DNA from: an uncultured Pelagibacteraceae bacterium
Lineage (GTDB): Bacteria; Pseudomonadota; Alphaproteobacteria; Pelagibacterales; Pelagibacteraceae
Assembly: GCA_902538445.1 (NCBI GenBank)
Contig: CACBFE010000003.1
Coordinates: 34,069 to 98,068 of the forward strand
Reading direction: 5' to 3'
DNA length: 64,000 nucleotides
The position numbers were made by a program, and so were the translations under genes. Below are positions 52,213-61,524 of the stretch, piece by piece; the stretch's first letter is position 1, and each line of letters begins with the position of its first letter. Below the pieces are notes generated by a model. The model did not search any database. It had not been told where the DNA came from and saw nothing but the letters and a program-made list of their open reading frames with translations.

Positions 52213-53291
52213 TGAAAAAAAATATATTTTATTTTTTTTCAATATTTTTATTTTTATTTATTTTTTTAATTATTGACTTATCACTCAGTAATACAATTTT
52301 AAATTATAAAAACTGTTTTAAATATGAACAATATTATTACGAGTTAAAAAAGAATTGTAAAGAAAGTTATAGATTTAAGAAAACATTTCCTATAGTGGAG
52401 ACAATTACTGATGAATTAGGTTTAAGAGTAGGCAACAAAAGCCCATTAAAAACAAAAGATAATGAAAATATATTTATTTTTGGAGACTCATTTACTTATG
52501 GAGTTGGATTAGAATATGAAAAAACATTTGTAGGCTTGATTGAAAAGAAAATTAAAAATCAGAATATATTTAACTTTGGTGTTGGTTCTTACAGCCCTTC
52601 TGTTTATTTATATAAGTTAAAAAAAAAATTAAAAGAAGGTGTCGTACCAGATAAAATCATATTATTTCTGGATTTAACTGATGTATTAGATGAAGCCAGC
52701 AGGTGGGATTATAATGATGAGTTAAATATAGTAAAATTAAAAACTAATGAAGTTTATAAAAGATCCTTAGAAAAAGAAAAATTTTTTAAAAGAAATTTTA
52801 AAGTCTCAACAAATCTTTTTTCTTACTTAAACTTTCATTTGAGAACATTTAGAGATAAAGTTAAAATTAAAATTAAAGATGAAAGAAAGATAAAAACAAG
52901 TATTCAAGGAAGCTTTACTTATACAGAGCCAGAATTATTAGATAAAAGATTTTGGAAAAGCGATACTTTGTCTTTAGGAATAGCTAAATTAGAAAATAGA
53001 TTGAATAAAATATCAAATATTTCTAAAAAAGTTAATTCAGATTTTTATATTGTGATTTATCCTTGGGCAGAAACTTTAGAATTTGGTCAGGAAAAATTTA
53101 ATTGGTCAGAATTTACCAAAAGAATGTGCATAAAAATTGATTGTAAAGTAATTGATGCTATTCCAGAATTTCAATTGTATAAAGATCAGAACACAAATTG
53201 GTCTAATGAACTTTATTTTCTAAACGATGAACATTTTAATAAGAAAGGTGCATTTTTATTATCTGAGAAAGTTATTAAAAATATAAATTAG
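52212..53291 (+). CDS. SGNH-hydrolase-like membrane protein (copy 1)
   Basis: This 359-residue protein has one N-terminal membrane helix and an outside domain with the SGNH block I FIFGDSFTYGVGLEYEKTFVGLIEKK near residue 90 and C-terminal LNDEHFNKKGAFLLSEK near residue 340. Together these supply Ser, Asp and His of the triad used in acyl or methyl ester hydrolysis. The start at 52212 overlaps the tautomerase stop (TGATG); an upstream TTG is in frame. A second copy lies at 54382 with the same motifs. Confidence 0.7.
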   Translation: MKKNIFYFFSIFLFLFIFLIIDLSLSNTILNYKNCFKYEQYYYELKKNCKESYRFKKTFPIVETITDELGLRVGNKSPLKTKDNENIFIFGDSFTYGVGLEYEKTFVGLIEKKIKNQNIFNFGVGSYSPSVYLYKLKKKLKEGVVPDKIILFLDLTDVLDEASRWDYNDELNIVKLKTNEVYKRSLEKEKFFKRNFKVSTNLFSYLNFHLRTFRDKVKIKIKDERKIKTSIQGSFTYTEPELLDKRFWKSDTLSLGIAKLENRLNKISNISKKVNSDFYIVIYPWAETLEFGQEKFNWSEFTKRMCIKIDCKVIDAIPEFQLYKDQNTNWSNELYFLNDEHFNKKGAFLLSEKVIKNIN

Positions 53292-53295
53292 ATAA

Positions 53296-54366
53296 ATGAG
53301 AATAAATAACAAAAAATTCAGGACAATATGGTTTGAGGAAAATAAAGTTAAAATTATAGATCAAACAAAACTTCCACATCAATTTATTATAAAAGAATTA
53401 AAAAATGTTAAAGAAGCAATAAATGCAATAAAAAAAATGGAAGTAAGAGGGGCCCCATTGATTGGTGCAACAGCGGCTTATGGTCTTGTTTTATCAATTA
53501 TTGAAAAGAATGATCTTTCATTCTTAAATAAATCAAGTGAAGATTTAATTAAATCAAGACCAACAGCAATAAATCTAAAATGGGCAGTAGATCGAATGAT
53601 GAAAAAGTTATCAGGTAAAAATGATAAAGAAATTCTAAACATAGCTTTAAATGAAGCAAAAAATATTGTTGAGGAAGATATAAAATTTTGTGAAAGCATT
53701 GGTAAAAATGGTCTTAAAATTATAGAGGAAATATCAAATAAAAAAAAAGATACAGTGAACATCCTTACTCATTGTAATGCAGGATGGTTAGCAACGATCG
53801 ATTGGGGGACAGCGACATCACCAATCTATCACGCTCATCAAAAAGGGATAAAAGTTCATGTTTGGGTTGATGAAACAAGGCCTAGAAACCAAGGAGCTAG
53901 CTTAACCTCATATGAATTAAATGAGGAAGGGGTCCCGAACACAGTTATCACAGATAATGCTGGTGGTATTTTAATGCAAAGAGGTCAGGTTGATATGTGC
54001 ATAGTTGGAACAGATAGAACACTCTCTAATGGAGACGTATGTAATAAAATTGGAACTTACTTAAAGGCTTTAGCCGCTAAAGATAATAATGTCCCTTTTT
54101 ATGTGGCTTTACCAAGTTCAACAATTGATTGGAGCATTAAAGATCATAATAAAATTCCAATAGAAGAAAGAAATTCAGAAGAGCTCTCTCATGTTGAAGG
54201 GATAGACGAAAATAATTCTATTAAAAAAGTAAGAATTTACCCACAAAAGAGTAAATCATTAAACTTAGCATTCGATGTTACTCCTGCTAAATATATCACT
54301 AGCTTAATCACAGAAAGAGGAATTTGTGAAGCATCCGAAAGAGGACTAAAAAATTTGTTTAAATGA
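53296..54366 (+). CDS. mtnA: methylthioribose-1-phosphate isomerase
   Basis: This 356-residue protein has VRGAPLIGATAAYGLVL, NILTHCNAGWLATIDWGTATSP with the catalytic Cys near residue 156, and VGTDRTLSNGDVCNKIGTY with the catalytic Asp near residue 236, which place it in the MtnA/eIF2B-like family. It converts 5-methylthioribose-1-phosphate to methylthioribulose-1-phosphate, directly using the mtnP product. It begins four bases after the SGNH-like gene. Confidence 0.93.
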   Translation: MRINNKKFRTIWFEENKVKIIDQTKLPHQFIIKELKNVKEAINAIKKMEVRGAPLIGATAAYGLVLSIIEKNDLSFLNKSSEDLIKSRPTAINLKWAVDRMMKKLSGKNDKEILNIALNEAKNIVEEDIKFCESIGKNGLKIIEEISNKKKDTVNILTHCNAGWLATIDWGTATSPIYHAHQKGIKVHVWVDETRPRNQGASLTSYELNEEGVPNTVITDNAGGILMQRGQVDMCIVGTDRTLSNGDVCNKIGTYLKALAAKDNNVPFYVALPSSTIDWSIKDHNKIPIEERNSEELSHVEGIDENNSIKKVRIYPQKSKSLNLAFDVTPAKYITSLITERGICEASERGLKNLFK

Positions 54367-54381
54367 TAAAAATTTATTCCA

Positions 54382-55485
54382 ATGCGAATACTTAACTATA
54401 TTAAAATATTTTTCATAACTTTATTGTTTTTTTTTGTATTTGATTTAATTTTTGGAAAATTTATTTACAAAAAATTTATAAGAAAAAACTTTATTGATAC
54501 CTATCAACAAATATACCTTAAAACAAATTATGATCATGCTTTAAAAAAAGAATTAGAAGTTTTTTATGGAAATATTACTTATAAATTATGTACAGATAAA
54601 AATGGATTTAGGACTTTTTGTAACAATATATCAAATAAAAATAAAAATTATGATATAGCCTTAATAGGAGACTCTTTCACCGAAGGTGTTGGGTTAAGTT
54701 ATGAAAATACATATGCAGGTATTTTTACAAAAAAAATTGGAATTGAAAGGGTAGCTAATTTAGGAGTTTCATCTTACAGTCCCTCAATTTATTATTTAAA
54801 GCTAAAAGAACTAATAAAGCAAAACTATAAGTTTAAAGAAGTAATTATTTTTGTAGATAAATCTGATCTAGTAGATGAGCTGTTATGCTATAAATTTACT
54901 GGTGATAAAATTATCAGAAGAGAAAGTTTTAACAGATGTATCAATGCTGGAGTGATTGATAAAGACGAAAAAATAAAAGGTTTTTTTCAAAATTATTTTA
55001 GATTAAGTTTAGAAATTTACATACTCACAAAAAATTATTTAATTAAAAAAAATATTTTTGAAGAAAAACCTACTTCTTTACAAATAAATTCTCCAAGATC
55101 AAAGTGGACCCACCAATATGATAAAAATATATATGGTGACTTTGAACTTATTGAGGCAAAAAAATTACTTATAGATAGAATGGATCTTGTCTATAATTTA
55201 CTTAAAAAAAACGATATTGAAATGAGTTTGGCCGTATATCCTTGGCCGGGAACTCTTTATTACGATAATCGAGAAAATATTCATTTTAAAATGTGGAAAG
55301 AATTTTGCAATCAAAAATGTAAACATTTTTTTGATTTTAATAAGATTTTTTTTGATGAATCAGAAAAATTAGGTAAAAATAAAGTTATTACTAATTATTA
55401 TATTAAAGGAGATTTTCACTTTAATAAAAAAGGTAGCGAAGAAATTGCTAATGAATTTTTAAAACAGTATAGAAATAACAAATAA
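54382..55485 (+). CDS. SGNH-hydrolase-like membrane protein (copy 2)
   Basis: This 367-residue paralogue of the protein at 52212 has an N-terminal helix (residues about 7-25), IALIGDSFTEGVGLSYENTYAGIFTKK near residue 92 and DFHFNKKGSEEIANEF near the end, with GVSSYSPSIYYLKLKE matching copy 1. The duplicated pair flanking mtnA is unusual. The Asp-Ser and His signatures suggest ester hydrolysis on a surface polymer; the target cannot be told. Confidence 0.7.
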   Translation: MRILNYIKIFFITLLFFFVFDLIFGKFIYKKFIRKNFIDTYQQIYLKTNYDHALKKELEVFYGNITYKLCTDKNGFRTFCNNISNKNKNYDIALIGDSFTEGVGLSYENTYAGIFTKKIGIERVANLGVSSYSPSIYYLKLKELIKQNYKFKEVIIFVDKSDLVDELLCYKFTGDKIIRRESFNRCINAGVIDKDEKIKGFFQNYFRLSLEIYILTKNYLIKKNIFEEKPTSLQINSPRSKWTHQYDKNIYGDFELIEAKKLLIDRMDLVYNLLKKNDIEMSLAVYPWPGTLYYDNRENIHFKMWKEFCNQKCKHFFDFNKIFFDESEKLGKNKVITNYYIKGDFHFNKKGSEEIANEFLKQYRNNK

Positions 55486-55489
55486 AAAG

Positions 55490-56131
55490 ATGAGCGAGCC
55501 GAAAATTGAAGTAATAAAATATGCAAGAAAATTGAATTTAACTAATTTATCAATTTTAAGGTCGGGCAATATTTCTAAAAGAGTTAGAGAAAAAGGAATT
55601 GATGGTTTTTACATAACACCATCAGGAATGAAATACGATATATTAAAACCTAAAGATATTGTCTTCGTTTCACTCAAGGGTAAATTTGATAAAAAAAAGA
55701 AACCATCTTCAGAATGGCAATTTCACCGAGATATTTATGTGAATAAAAAAGAAGCAAAAGCTATTGTTCATGCGCACTCTACTTGCGCTACAGCAGTTTC
55801 ATCACACCAAAAAAATATACCAGCTTTTCACTACATGGTTGCAGTTGCTGGCGGTGAAGATTTAAAATGCGCTAAATACGCAACTTTTGGAAGCAAGCAA
55901 CTTTCAAAAAATATCATTAAGGCACTTAAAAATAGAGCAGCATGTTTAATAGCAAATCACGGTCAAGTTGCGTTTGGAGATAGTTTGGAAAAAACTTTTG
56001 AGCTAGCTCAAGAAATCGAAAATATTTGCCATCAATATATAAATGCCCTAAGAATTGGAATACCTAAGATTCTTTCAAAAAAAGAAATGAAAATAGTTTT
56101 AGGAAAATTTAAAAATTATAAGAAGGGATAG
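55490..56131 (+). CDS. class II aldolase, probable methylthioribulose-1-phosphate aldolase
   Basis: This 213-residue member of the AraD/FucA family has RSGNISKRV, YITPSGMKYDIL, SSEWQFHRDIY and AIVHAHSTCATAVSSHQ with the zinc-binding HxH near residue 93, plus ANHGQVAFG. Directly following mtnP and mtnA, it fits the Ald2 step of the DHAP shunt, splitting methylthioribulose-1-phosphate to dihydroxyacetone phosphate and methylthioacetaldehyde. Genes mtnB-C-D-E of the full salvage route are not in the window. Fuculose-phosphate aldolase is the family alternative. Confidence 0.8.
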   Translation: MSEPKIEVIKYARKLNLTNLSILRSGNISKRVREKGIDGFYITPSGMKYDILKPKDIVFVSLKGKFDKKKKPSSEWQFHRDIYVNKKEAKAIVHAHSTCATAVSSHQKNIPAFHYMVAVAGGEDLKCAKYATFGSKQLSKNIIKALKNRAACLIANHGQVAFGDSLEKTFELAQEIENICHQYINALRIGIPKILSKKEMKIVLGKFKNYKKG

Positions 56132-56137
56132 TTTTTA

Positions 56138-57178
56138 ATGATCAAAGTTGGTGAGCACATTACCATTGATTTTCTTGGCGTTAAAAAAGATTATTCACCC
56201 GAATTCTACGAAAAAGTAATTTACAAAATAGCTAAAGCTGCAAAAGTCGAAATTTTAAACGTAGCCTCACATAAATTTGAGCCCCAAGGATTTACATTAG
56301 TTGCTTTACTATCAGAAAGTCATTTTAGTTTTCACACTTTTCCTGAAAGAGGAGTAATTAGTTTTGATTTCTTTACTTGTGGTAAAGTAAATCCGAAAGT
56401 TGCTTTAAAAATATTGAGAAATGAGATTGATCACAAGCGAGTAGTAACTAATTCTTTCGACAGAAGTAGTGTAGGTCTTTATGATGATATTTATAGCACA
56501 CCTGGCCAAAAAAAATATTACGTAGTTAAAGATGTCTTAGAAAAATTTACATCAAAAGTAGGTCAATTTGTAGAAGTTATGGATATTGAAGAGTTTGGTC
56601 ACGCTTTATTTATTGATCATGAAATACAAGTTGCAGAAAAAGATGAGAAAATTTATAGCTCAAATTTTTTTAAATCAAGTTATGATTTAAGTAAAAGAAA
56701 TAACAATGTAGCTATTATCGGAGGTGGCGACGGTGGTGTAGCCCGTGCTTGTTTAGAAAATAACTCAAATTATATTGATTGGTTTGAGCTTGATCCAGAA
56801 ATAGTAGATGCTTGCTACCGTCACTTACCAAAAGTTTGTGCTAAAGTAAAAAAAAGTAATAAAATTAAAACTTTCTGGGGAGATGCTTTTAAAAGCATAA
56901 AGGAAATTGAAGACTCTAAATATGATAAAATTTTTGTTGATTTGAATGACGATCAATATTGTATAGATTTAGCAAAAAAAAACATGAAAGGATTAAAAAG
57001 AATTCTTAAAAAAGGTGGCGTTATCACTGCTCAAGTTGGAAGTTTTGATAAAAAACCCAAACAAGTAGATAATTGGTGTAAAGTTTTATCTAAAAGCTTC
57101 GGAAATGTTAAGTTAACTGGTGCTTATATCCCAAGTTTTGACTGTAACTGGAATTTTGCTTCATCTATAATGAAGTAA
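56138..57178 (+). CDS. speDE: fused S-adenosylmethionine decarboxylase-spermidine synthase (SpeD-SpeE)
   Basis: Residues 1 to about 105 are SpeD: self-cleavage site LSESHFSFHTFPE with Ser61 giving the pyruvoyl group, His66 and Cys81 (FFTCG) matching known SpeD positions. Residues from about 110 are a SpeE domain with IIGGGDGGVARACLENN near residue 190 and FVDLNDDQYCID as the acidic pocket. The single chain would both decarboxylate SAM and transfer aminopropyl groups, releasing methylthioadenosine for mtnP. The ATG overlaps nothing; the stop joins the nitrilase ATG (TAATG). Confidence 0.88.
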   Translation: MIKVGEHITIDFLGVKKDYSPEFYEKVIYKIAKAAKVEILNVASHKFEPQGFTLVALLSESHFSFHTFPERGVISFDFFTCGKVNPKVALKILRNEIDHKRVVTNSFDRSSVGLYDDIYSTPGQKKYYVVKDVLEKFTSKVGQFVEVMDIEEFGHALFIDHEIQVAEKDEKIYSSNFFKSSYDLSKRNNNVAIIGGGDGGVARACLENNSNYIDWFELDPEIVDACYRHLPKVCAKVKKSNKIKTFWGDAFKSIKEIEDSKYDKIFVDLNDDQYCIDLAKKNMKGLKRILKKGGVITAQVGSFDKKPKQVDNWCKVLSKSFGNVKLTGAYIPSFDCNWNFASSIMK

Positions 57179-57975
57179 TGTTTCGAGTTTCATGCATCCA
57201 ATTAAAATCTGAAAATAATATTATCAGAAATTTAAAAAAGACAGAGAAATTAATTATTAAAGCTGTAAAACAAAAAACAGATTTTATCTTAACTCCAGAA
57301 GCAAGTTCTATTTTCTCACTTAATAAAAAGCAATTATTAAAAATGTGTAAACCCATGAAACAAGATATTTATCTAAATGGAATAAGAAAAGTTGCTAAAA
57401 AATATAAAAAATGGATTTTAATTGGTTCATTAATAACAAAGCTTACTAAAAACAAATTAGTGAATAGATCTTTACTTATAGATAAAACGGGAAAAATAAG
57501 AACATATTACGATAAAATTCATATGTATGATGTTGTTCTAAGCAAAAAAGAAAAGTACTTTGAGTCTAAAACTTTTAGCGCTGGAAAACAAATAAAGTCT
57601 TTTAAACTACCTTGGGGAAAACTTGGTTTATCTATTTGTTATGACTTAAGATTCCCTATTATGTATAGAAAACTATCTAAAGCTGGATGTTCTTATATAT
57701 CAATCCCCTCAGCTTTTACGGAAACCACTGGAAAGAGACATTGGCACTCTTTATTAAAAGCAAGAGCAATAGAAAATTTCTGCTATATTTTTGCCCCAGC
57801 TCAAGGAGGAACTCATTATAATGGAAGAAAAACATTCGGTCACACAATGGTAGTTTCTCCAGATGGCAAAATATTGAAAGAACTTAAAAAATCAGAAGGA
57901 GTTATAACAGTTTCAATAGATCCAAAACTTCCAAAAAAGTTAAGGTCTGTAATCCCAAGTTTGAAATCTGATTAA
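57178..57975 (+). CDS. carbon-nitrogen hydrolase (nitrilase superfamily)
   Basis: This 265-residue protein has the catalytic triad: Glu in FILTPEASSIF near residue 40, Lys in YYDKIHMYDV near residue 110 and Cys in LSICYDLRFPIMYR near residue 150. It resembles Nit1/Nit2 (deaminated-glutathione amidase) and other amidases. It is the last gene of the mtn/spe operon. A ureidopropionase- or polyamine-amide role is possible; exact substrate not visible. Confidence 0.85.
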   Translation: MFRVSCIQLKSENNIIRNLKKTEKLIIKAVKQKTDFILTPEASSIFSLNKKQLLKMCKPMKQDIYLNGIRKVAKKYKKWILIGSLITKLTKNKLVNRSLLIDKTGKIRTYYDKIHMYDVVLSKKEKYFESKTFSAGKQIKSFKLPWGKLGLSICYDLRFPIMYRKLSKAGCSYISIPSAFTETTGKRHWHSLLKARAIENFCYIFAPAQGGTHYNGRKTFGHTMVVSPDGKILKELKKSEGVITVSIDPKLPKKLRSVIPSLKSD

Positions 57976-58371
57976 TTATTCGTGTGACTTTACTTCCTTA
58001 ATATTTGAACCAAGTATATTATTAATGGTTAGCTTAATTTTAGCTCTTTCATCATTAAATTTGTAAACATTTCTGGACAGTTCTATAAATTTTTCATTAA
58101 AATTTTTATTTTTTTCTGCAGCTCTTTTTCCATCCTCAATATCCCATAGTTTAAGATTAATACTCTTTAAATCTTTGATATATCTTGAGATATTATTTTG
58201 ATTAGGAATATATTTTTTCACTGTTTCGTTTAAAGATAAAAGTTCCTTTTCAACATTATTTAACTTTTCTTTATTAGAAATCTTAGCTTTTTTTATTTCT
58301 AAAATCGTAATTTTATCAAATAATTCCCCAGCTGAAATTTCTGCCAATATTTTGTCCATTTTGTTGCTCAT
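57976..58371 (-). CDS. DUF6165 family protein
   Basis: This 131-residue helical protein with charged heptad-like segments has the DUF6165 opening AEISAGELFDKITILEIKKAKIS near residue 9 and LWDIEDGKRAAEKNKNFNEKF near residue 77. The function is unknown. It is divergent from the GT9 gene that follows and convergent with the nitrilase gene, whose stop is adjacent. Confidence 0.75.
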   Translation of the reverse strand: MSNKMDKILAEISAGELFDKITILEIKKAKISNKEKLNNVEKELLSLNETVKKYIPNQNNISRYIKDLKSINLKLWDIEDGKRAAEKNKNFNEKFIELSRNVYKFNDERAKIKLTINNILGSNIKEVKSHE

Positions 58372-58379
58372 ATTAATAT

Positions 58380-58406
58380 TTGACTATATCACTCTTTAAT
58401 TATACT
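58380..58406 (+). promoter_or_regulatory. promoter of the GT9 gene, near-leaderless layout
   Basis: TTGACT at 58380-58385 and TATACT at 58401-58406 (15-base spacer). Transcription from about 58413 would leave a leader of about five bases before the ATG at 58418, without a Shine-Dalgarno site. Confidence 0.4.
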
Positions 58407-58417
58407 CGAAATTAATA

Positions 58418-59350
58418 ATGTCAAATATATTAATAATAAAACATGGTTCGTTAGGAGATTTAATTCAAGCTAATGGCGCAATTAAAGATATAAAAAAATT
58501 TTATTCTAACAGAAAAGTTTTTTTACTTACAACTCAGCCTTACTCGATTTTCATGTCTGAGTGTCCTTTTATAGACGGTGTCTTGATTGACAAAAGACTT
58601 CCTAGATGGAACTTATTTTATTTAAATAATCTTAGAAAAACTTTATTAAAATATGATTTTTCAAAAGTTTTCGATTTACAAAATTCAAGCCGTACAAAGT
58701 TTTATAAAAGATTTATAATTAAAAAAGTCGAATGGTCTTCAACTGAAACAGCTTTAGACCTAGGTCAAAAAAAAAGTGATTTTGACGACGAACCTGTTTT
58801 AGACAGAATGGAAATTCAACTTAAAAAAAGTGGTGTTAAAACTGAATTTACCAAAAATATTGATTTAAGCTGGGCAGTTGAAAATACTTCTCATTTAGTT
58901 AAAAAATATACAAATAGAGAATATATCCTTTTATTTCCATTCTGCTCTCCAAAGTTAAAAAATAAAAAATGGCCTTATTACAAAGAACTAATTCAAAAAT
59001 TAAAACAAGAATTTAAAAATAAGTACTCAGTCCTTCTTGCTCCAGGACCAAATGAAATTAAAGAAGCCAATGAGTTAAATGCTAAAGTAATTTTAGAAAA
59101 TAATGAGCATGTTACATTAAAAACTTTAGTATCTTTAATTAACAGTGCAAAACTTATTATTGCAAATGATACAGGCCCAGCTCATATTGCTTCCCATCTA
59201 GATAAAAAGGGTTTAGTTTTATTCGGAAGCCACACTTCAGCAAAAAAAGTGAGTATTGAAAATTTTAATTTCAAAGCTCTCTCAGTGAAAAATTTAAATG
59301 ATTTAGACGTTAATACCGTCCTTAATGAAGTGAAAGCTAAATTAGACTAA
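58418..59350 (+). CDS. glycosyltransferase family 9 protein
   Basis: This 310-residue GT-B protein has ILIIKHGSLGDLIQANGAIKDI at the N-terminus and LIIANDTGPAHIASHLDKKGLVLFGSHTS near residue 245, the GT9 (ADP-heptose:LPS heptosyltransferase) donor site. It probably builds lipopolysaccharide core. Its 3' end overlaps the convergent GT4 gene by fourteen bases. Confidence 0.88.
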   Translation: MSNILIIKHGSLGDLIQANGAIKDIKKFYSNRKVFLLTTQPYSIFMSECPFIDGVLIDKRLPRWNLFYLNNLRKTLLKYDFSKVFDLQNSSRTKFYKRFIIKKVEWSSTETALDLGQKKSDFDDEPVLDRMEIQLKKSGVKTEFTKNIDLSWAVENTSHLVKKYTNREYILLFPFCSPKLKNKKWPYYKELIQKLKQEFKNKYSVLLAPGPNEIKEANELNAKVILENNEHVTLKTLVSLINSAKLIIANDTGPAHIASHLDKKGLVLFGSHTSAKKVSIENFNFKALSVKNLNDLDVNTVLNEVKAKLD

Positions 59351-60422
59351 TATATTTTTTTACTATTTTTTCCCAACTAAACTCTTTTGAAAATTCTAAA
59401 GCATTAGATCCCAACTCTAAATAGTGATCATTAGCTAGAGTTTTTAACAAAGTGTCATAAATTGCATTTAAATCATTTCCATTACAAAGATAACCAGTTT
59501 GACCACTTTTAATAGCGTCACCTTCTCCACCATAAATTCCACCAATGGACGGTTTGCCATATGAGGCTGCCTCAATATAAGTAATGCCAAATCCCTCAAC
59601 AGATTTTTTATAAATTACTGAAGGCATAACAAATATATTTGACTGTTCTAACAAAGCTAATTTTTCCTGTTCGGTAGATTTGAATATAAATTCAACACTC
59701 TTTTCTAATCCAAGTGTTTTTCTAAGTTTTAAAAGATTATTTCCTTCATCACCATCACCTATTGAGACATATTTAAGGCTTGGATATTTCGGAAGAAGAT
59801 TCTTAATCGTCATAATTACATTGTGATGACTTTTTCTTCCATCTAATCTTGAAATGGTAATTAATTTTGGTGAAGCGTTTCCATATATTTTTTTTGCAAA
59901 TTCCTTAGCTTCATCATTTATAGGAATAGGGTAATTACAACCTGGATTGATTACAGTAACATTTTTAATACCAAGCTTGATTGCAAACTCCTTTGTAAAT
60001 TTTGAATTAGCTATAACGTGGTCTGCCTTAGCCAGTGCAGTTAAAACTCTTTTATTTAATGAAGATCCAACTGGATGATTAATTTCCTTTGAATGAATTA
60101 AGCAAAATGATTTAGTTTTATTCAATAAATTTTTTTCAATATTTTCAATACTTTTCCAATGATCAAAAAAAGATGCTCTAACCTCGTTAGATGTTAAAAA
60201 ATCTTTTACGAGGTTTGCTTTTCTATATTTACGAAAAATTTTAAAACCTGACACTCTTTCAATATTTAATTTTGAATTTTGATCATAATTCTCATCTCCA
60301 TCTTGAGTTTCCGCAAAAACTTTTACTGGACCGTGATTTAAAAGTGCGTTGGATAAACCCTCCATGAGGTTTTGTATCCCACCAAGCTCAGGAGGAAAAT
60401 TTCGTGTGGAAACCAAAAACAT
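59337..60422 (-). CDS. glycosyltransferase family 4 protein
   Basis: This 361-residue GT-B enzyme has STRNFPPELGGIQNLMEGL at the acceptor side, ITISRLDGRKSHHNVIMTI near residue 190 and VEGFGITYIEAASYGKPSIGG near residue 275, the EX7E-type donor site of GT4. It should use a nucleotide sugar for surface polysaccharide. It begins overlapping the stop of the thioredoxin-like gene (TAATG). Confidence 0.9.
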   Translation of the reverse strand: MFLVSTRNFPPELGGIQNLMEGLSNALLNHGPVKVFAETQDGDENYDQNSKLNIERVSGFKIFRKYRKANLVKDFLTSNEVRASFFDHWKSIENIEKNLLNKTKSFCLIHSKEINHPVGSSLNKRVLTALAKADHVIANSKFTKEFAIKLGIKNVTVINPGCNYPIPINDEAKEFAKKIYGNASPKLITISRLDGRKSHHNVIMTIKNLLPKYPSLKYVSIGDGDEGNNLLKLRKTLGLEKSVEFIFKSTEQEKLALLEQSNIFVMPSVIYKKSVEGFGITYIEAASYGKPSIGGIYGGEGDAIKSGQTGYLCNGNDLNAIYDTLLKTLANDHYLELGSNALEFSKEFSWEKIVKKYISLI

Positions 60423-60979
60423 TAATCAAACCACTTAATGTTACAGCCCATACTTGGAATTTGTTCACCGGGACCTTTTTGTGTTTGTGCCAACATTTTC
60501 ATAGCTATTTTTAAATCACTATCGCCATTATTTACTGGTTTTAAATCTTTTAACTCTCTGAATCTTCCTCTGTATTGAAGTTCTAATTTTTTATTGTAAC
60601 CAAAAAAATCAGGTGTACATACTGCACCATATTTTTTTGCAATTTCTTGTGTTTCATCAAATAAATAATTTATCTCACCAAAATTATTGTTATCAGCAAA
60701 TTTGATCATGTTTTCGAATGAGTCTTCAGGATAATTTTTTGTATCATTTGACATGATAGCTACAGAGTTAATTCCATCTTTTTTCATTTCATTACAATCT
60801 TTAGCCAAATCTTTAATAATTGCCTTTACATAAGGACAATGATTGCAGATAAACATTATGAGGGTAGCTTTTTCACCCTTAATATCGTTTAAAGTTATTA
60901 CCTTATTGTTAATTGATTTAAGCTTGAAATCCTCAGCTTTTTTTCCAAAATCACACACCGGGGTTTTAGTTAGAGCCAT
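60422..60979 (-). CDS. thioredoxin-like (AhpC/TSA family) protein
   Basis: This 185-residue protein has the redox motif CNHCPYVKAI near residue 45 within TLIMFICNHCPY, and a peroxiredoxin-type beginning (FKLKSINNKVITLNDIKGEKA). The CxxC is unusual in containing His, as in a group of thioredoxin-like proteins of unknown partner. No signal peptide is seen, so it acts in the cytoplasm. Confidence 0.82.
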   Translation of the reverse strand: MALTKTPVCDFGKKAEDFKLKSINNKVITLNDIKGEKATLIMFICNHCPYVKAIIKDLAKDCNEMKKDGINSVAIMSNDTKNYPEDSFENMIKFADNNNFGEINYLFDETQEIAKKYGAVCTPDFFGYNKKLELQYRGRFRELKDLKPVNNGDSDLKIAMKMLAQTQKGPGEQIPSMGCNIKWFD

Positions 60980-61020
60980 AATGTATTATAAATTATTTAA
61001 TAATACATTACAGCAATATT

Positions 61021-61524
61021 ATGATTTACGATTTTGAAGGACAAACTCCTAAAATAGATTCAGGTAGTTGGGTAGCATCTAACGCTGTGATCATTGGAAG
61101 GGTAGAGCTTAAAAAAAATTCTAATATTTGGTTTAATACAACTTTAAGAGGAGATCTCGAACCAATCATCATTGGAGAAAATTCAAATGTTCAGGACGGA
61201 AGTGTTATTCATACTGATCCGGGTTGCCCAACTATAGTTGGAAAAGGAGTTACCATTGGACATATGGTTATGCTTCATGGCTGTGAAATTGCTGATGATT
61301 GTTTAATTGGAATTGGCTCAACAATACTAAATAAAACTAAAATTGGAAAAAACTGTATCATCGGTGCTAATGCACTTGTTACAGAAAATAAAGTTATACC
61401 TGAAAGATCATTAGTGCTTGGTAGTCCCGGTAAAGTAGTCAGACAAGTTACTGACGAAGAAATAGAACATATTAAAGAAAATGCTAGAGACTATGTTGAA
61501 AATTTTAAAAAGTATAAGAAATAG
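61021..61524 (+). CDS. gamma-class carbonic anhydrase family protein
   Basis: This 167-residue left-handed beta-helix protein shows repeated hexapeptides (NSNIWFNTTLRGDLEPIIIGENSNVQDGSVIHTD, then GKGVTIGHMVMLHGCEI, then GIGSTILNKTKI). Histidines for zinc are in VIHTDPG, IGHMVMLHG. It belongs to the YrdA/PaaY group, active or not as carbonic anhydrase. The last 32 bases overlap the start of the next gene. Confidence 0.87.
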   Translation: MIYDFEGQTPKIDSGSWVASNAVIIGRVELKKNSNIWFNTTLRGDLEPIIIGENSNVQDGSVIHTDPGCPTIVGKGVTIGHMVMLHGCEIADDCLIGIGSTILNKTKIGKNCIIGANALVTENKVIPERSLVLGSPGKVVRQVTDEEIEHIKENARDYVENFKKYKK

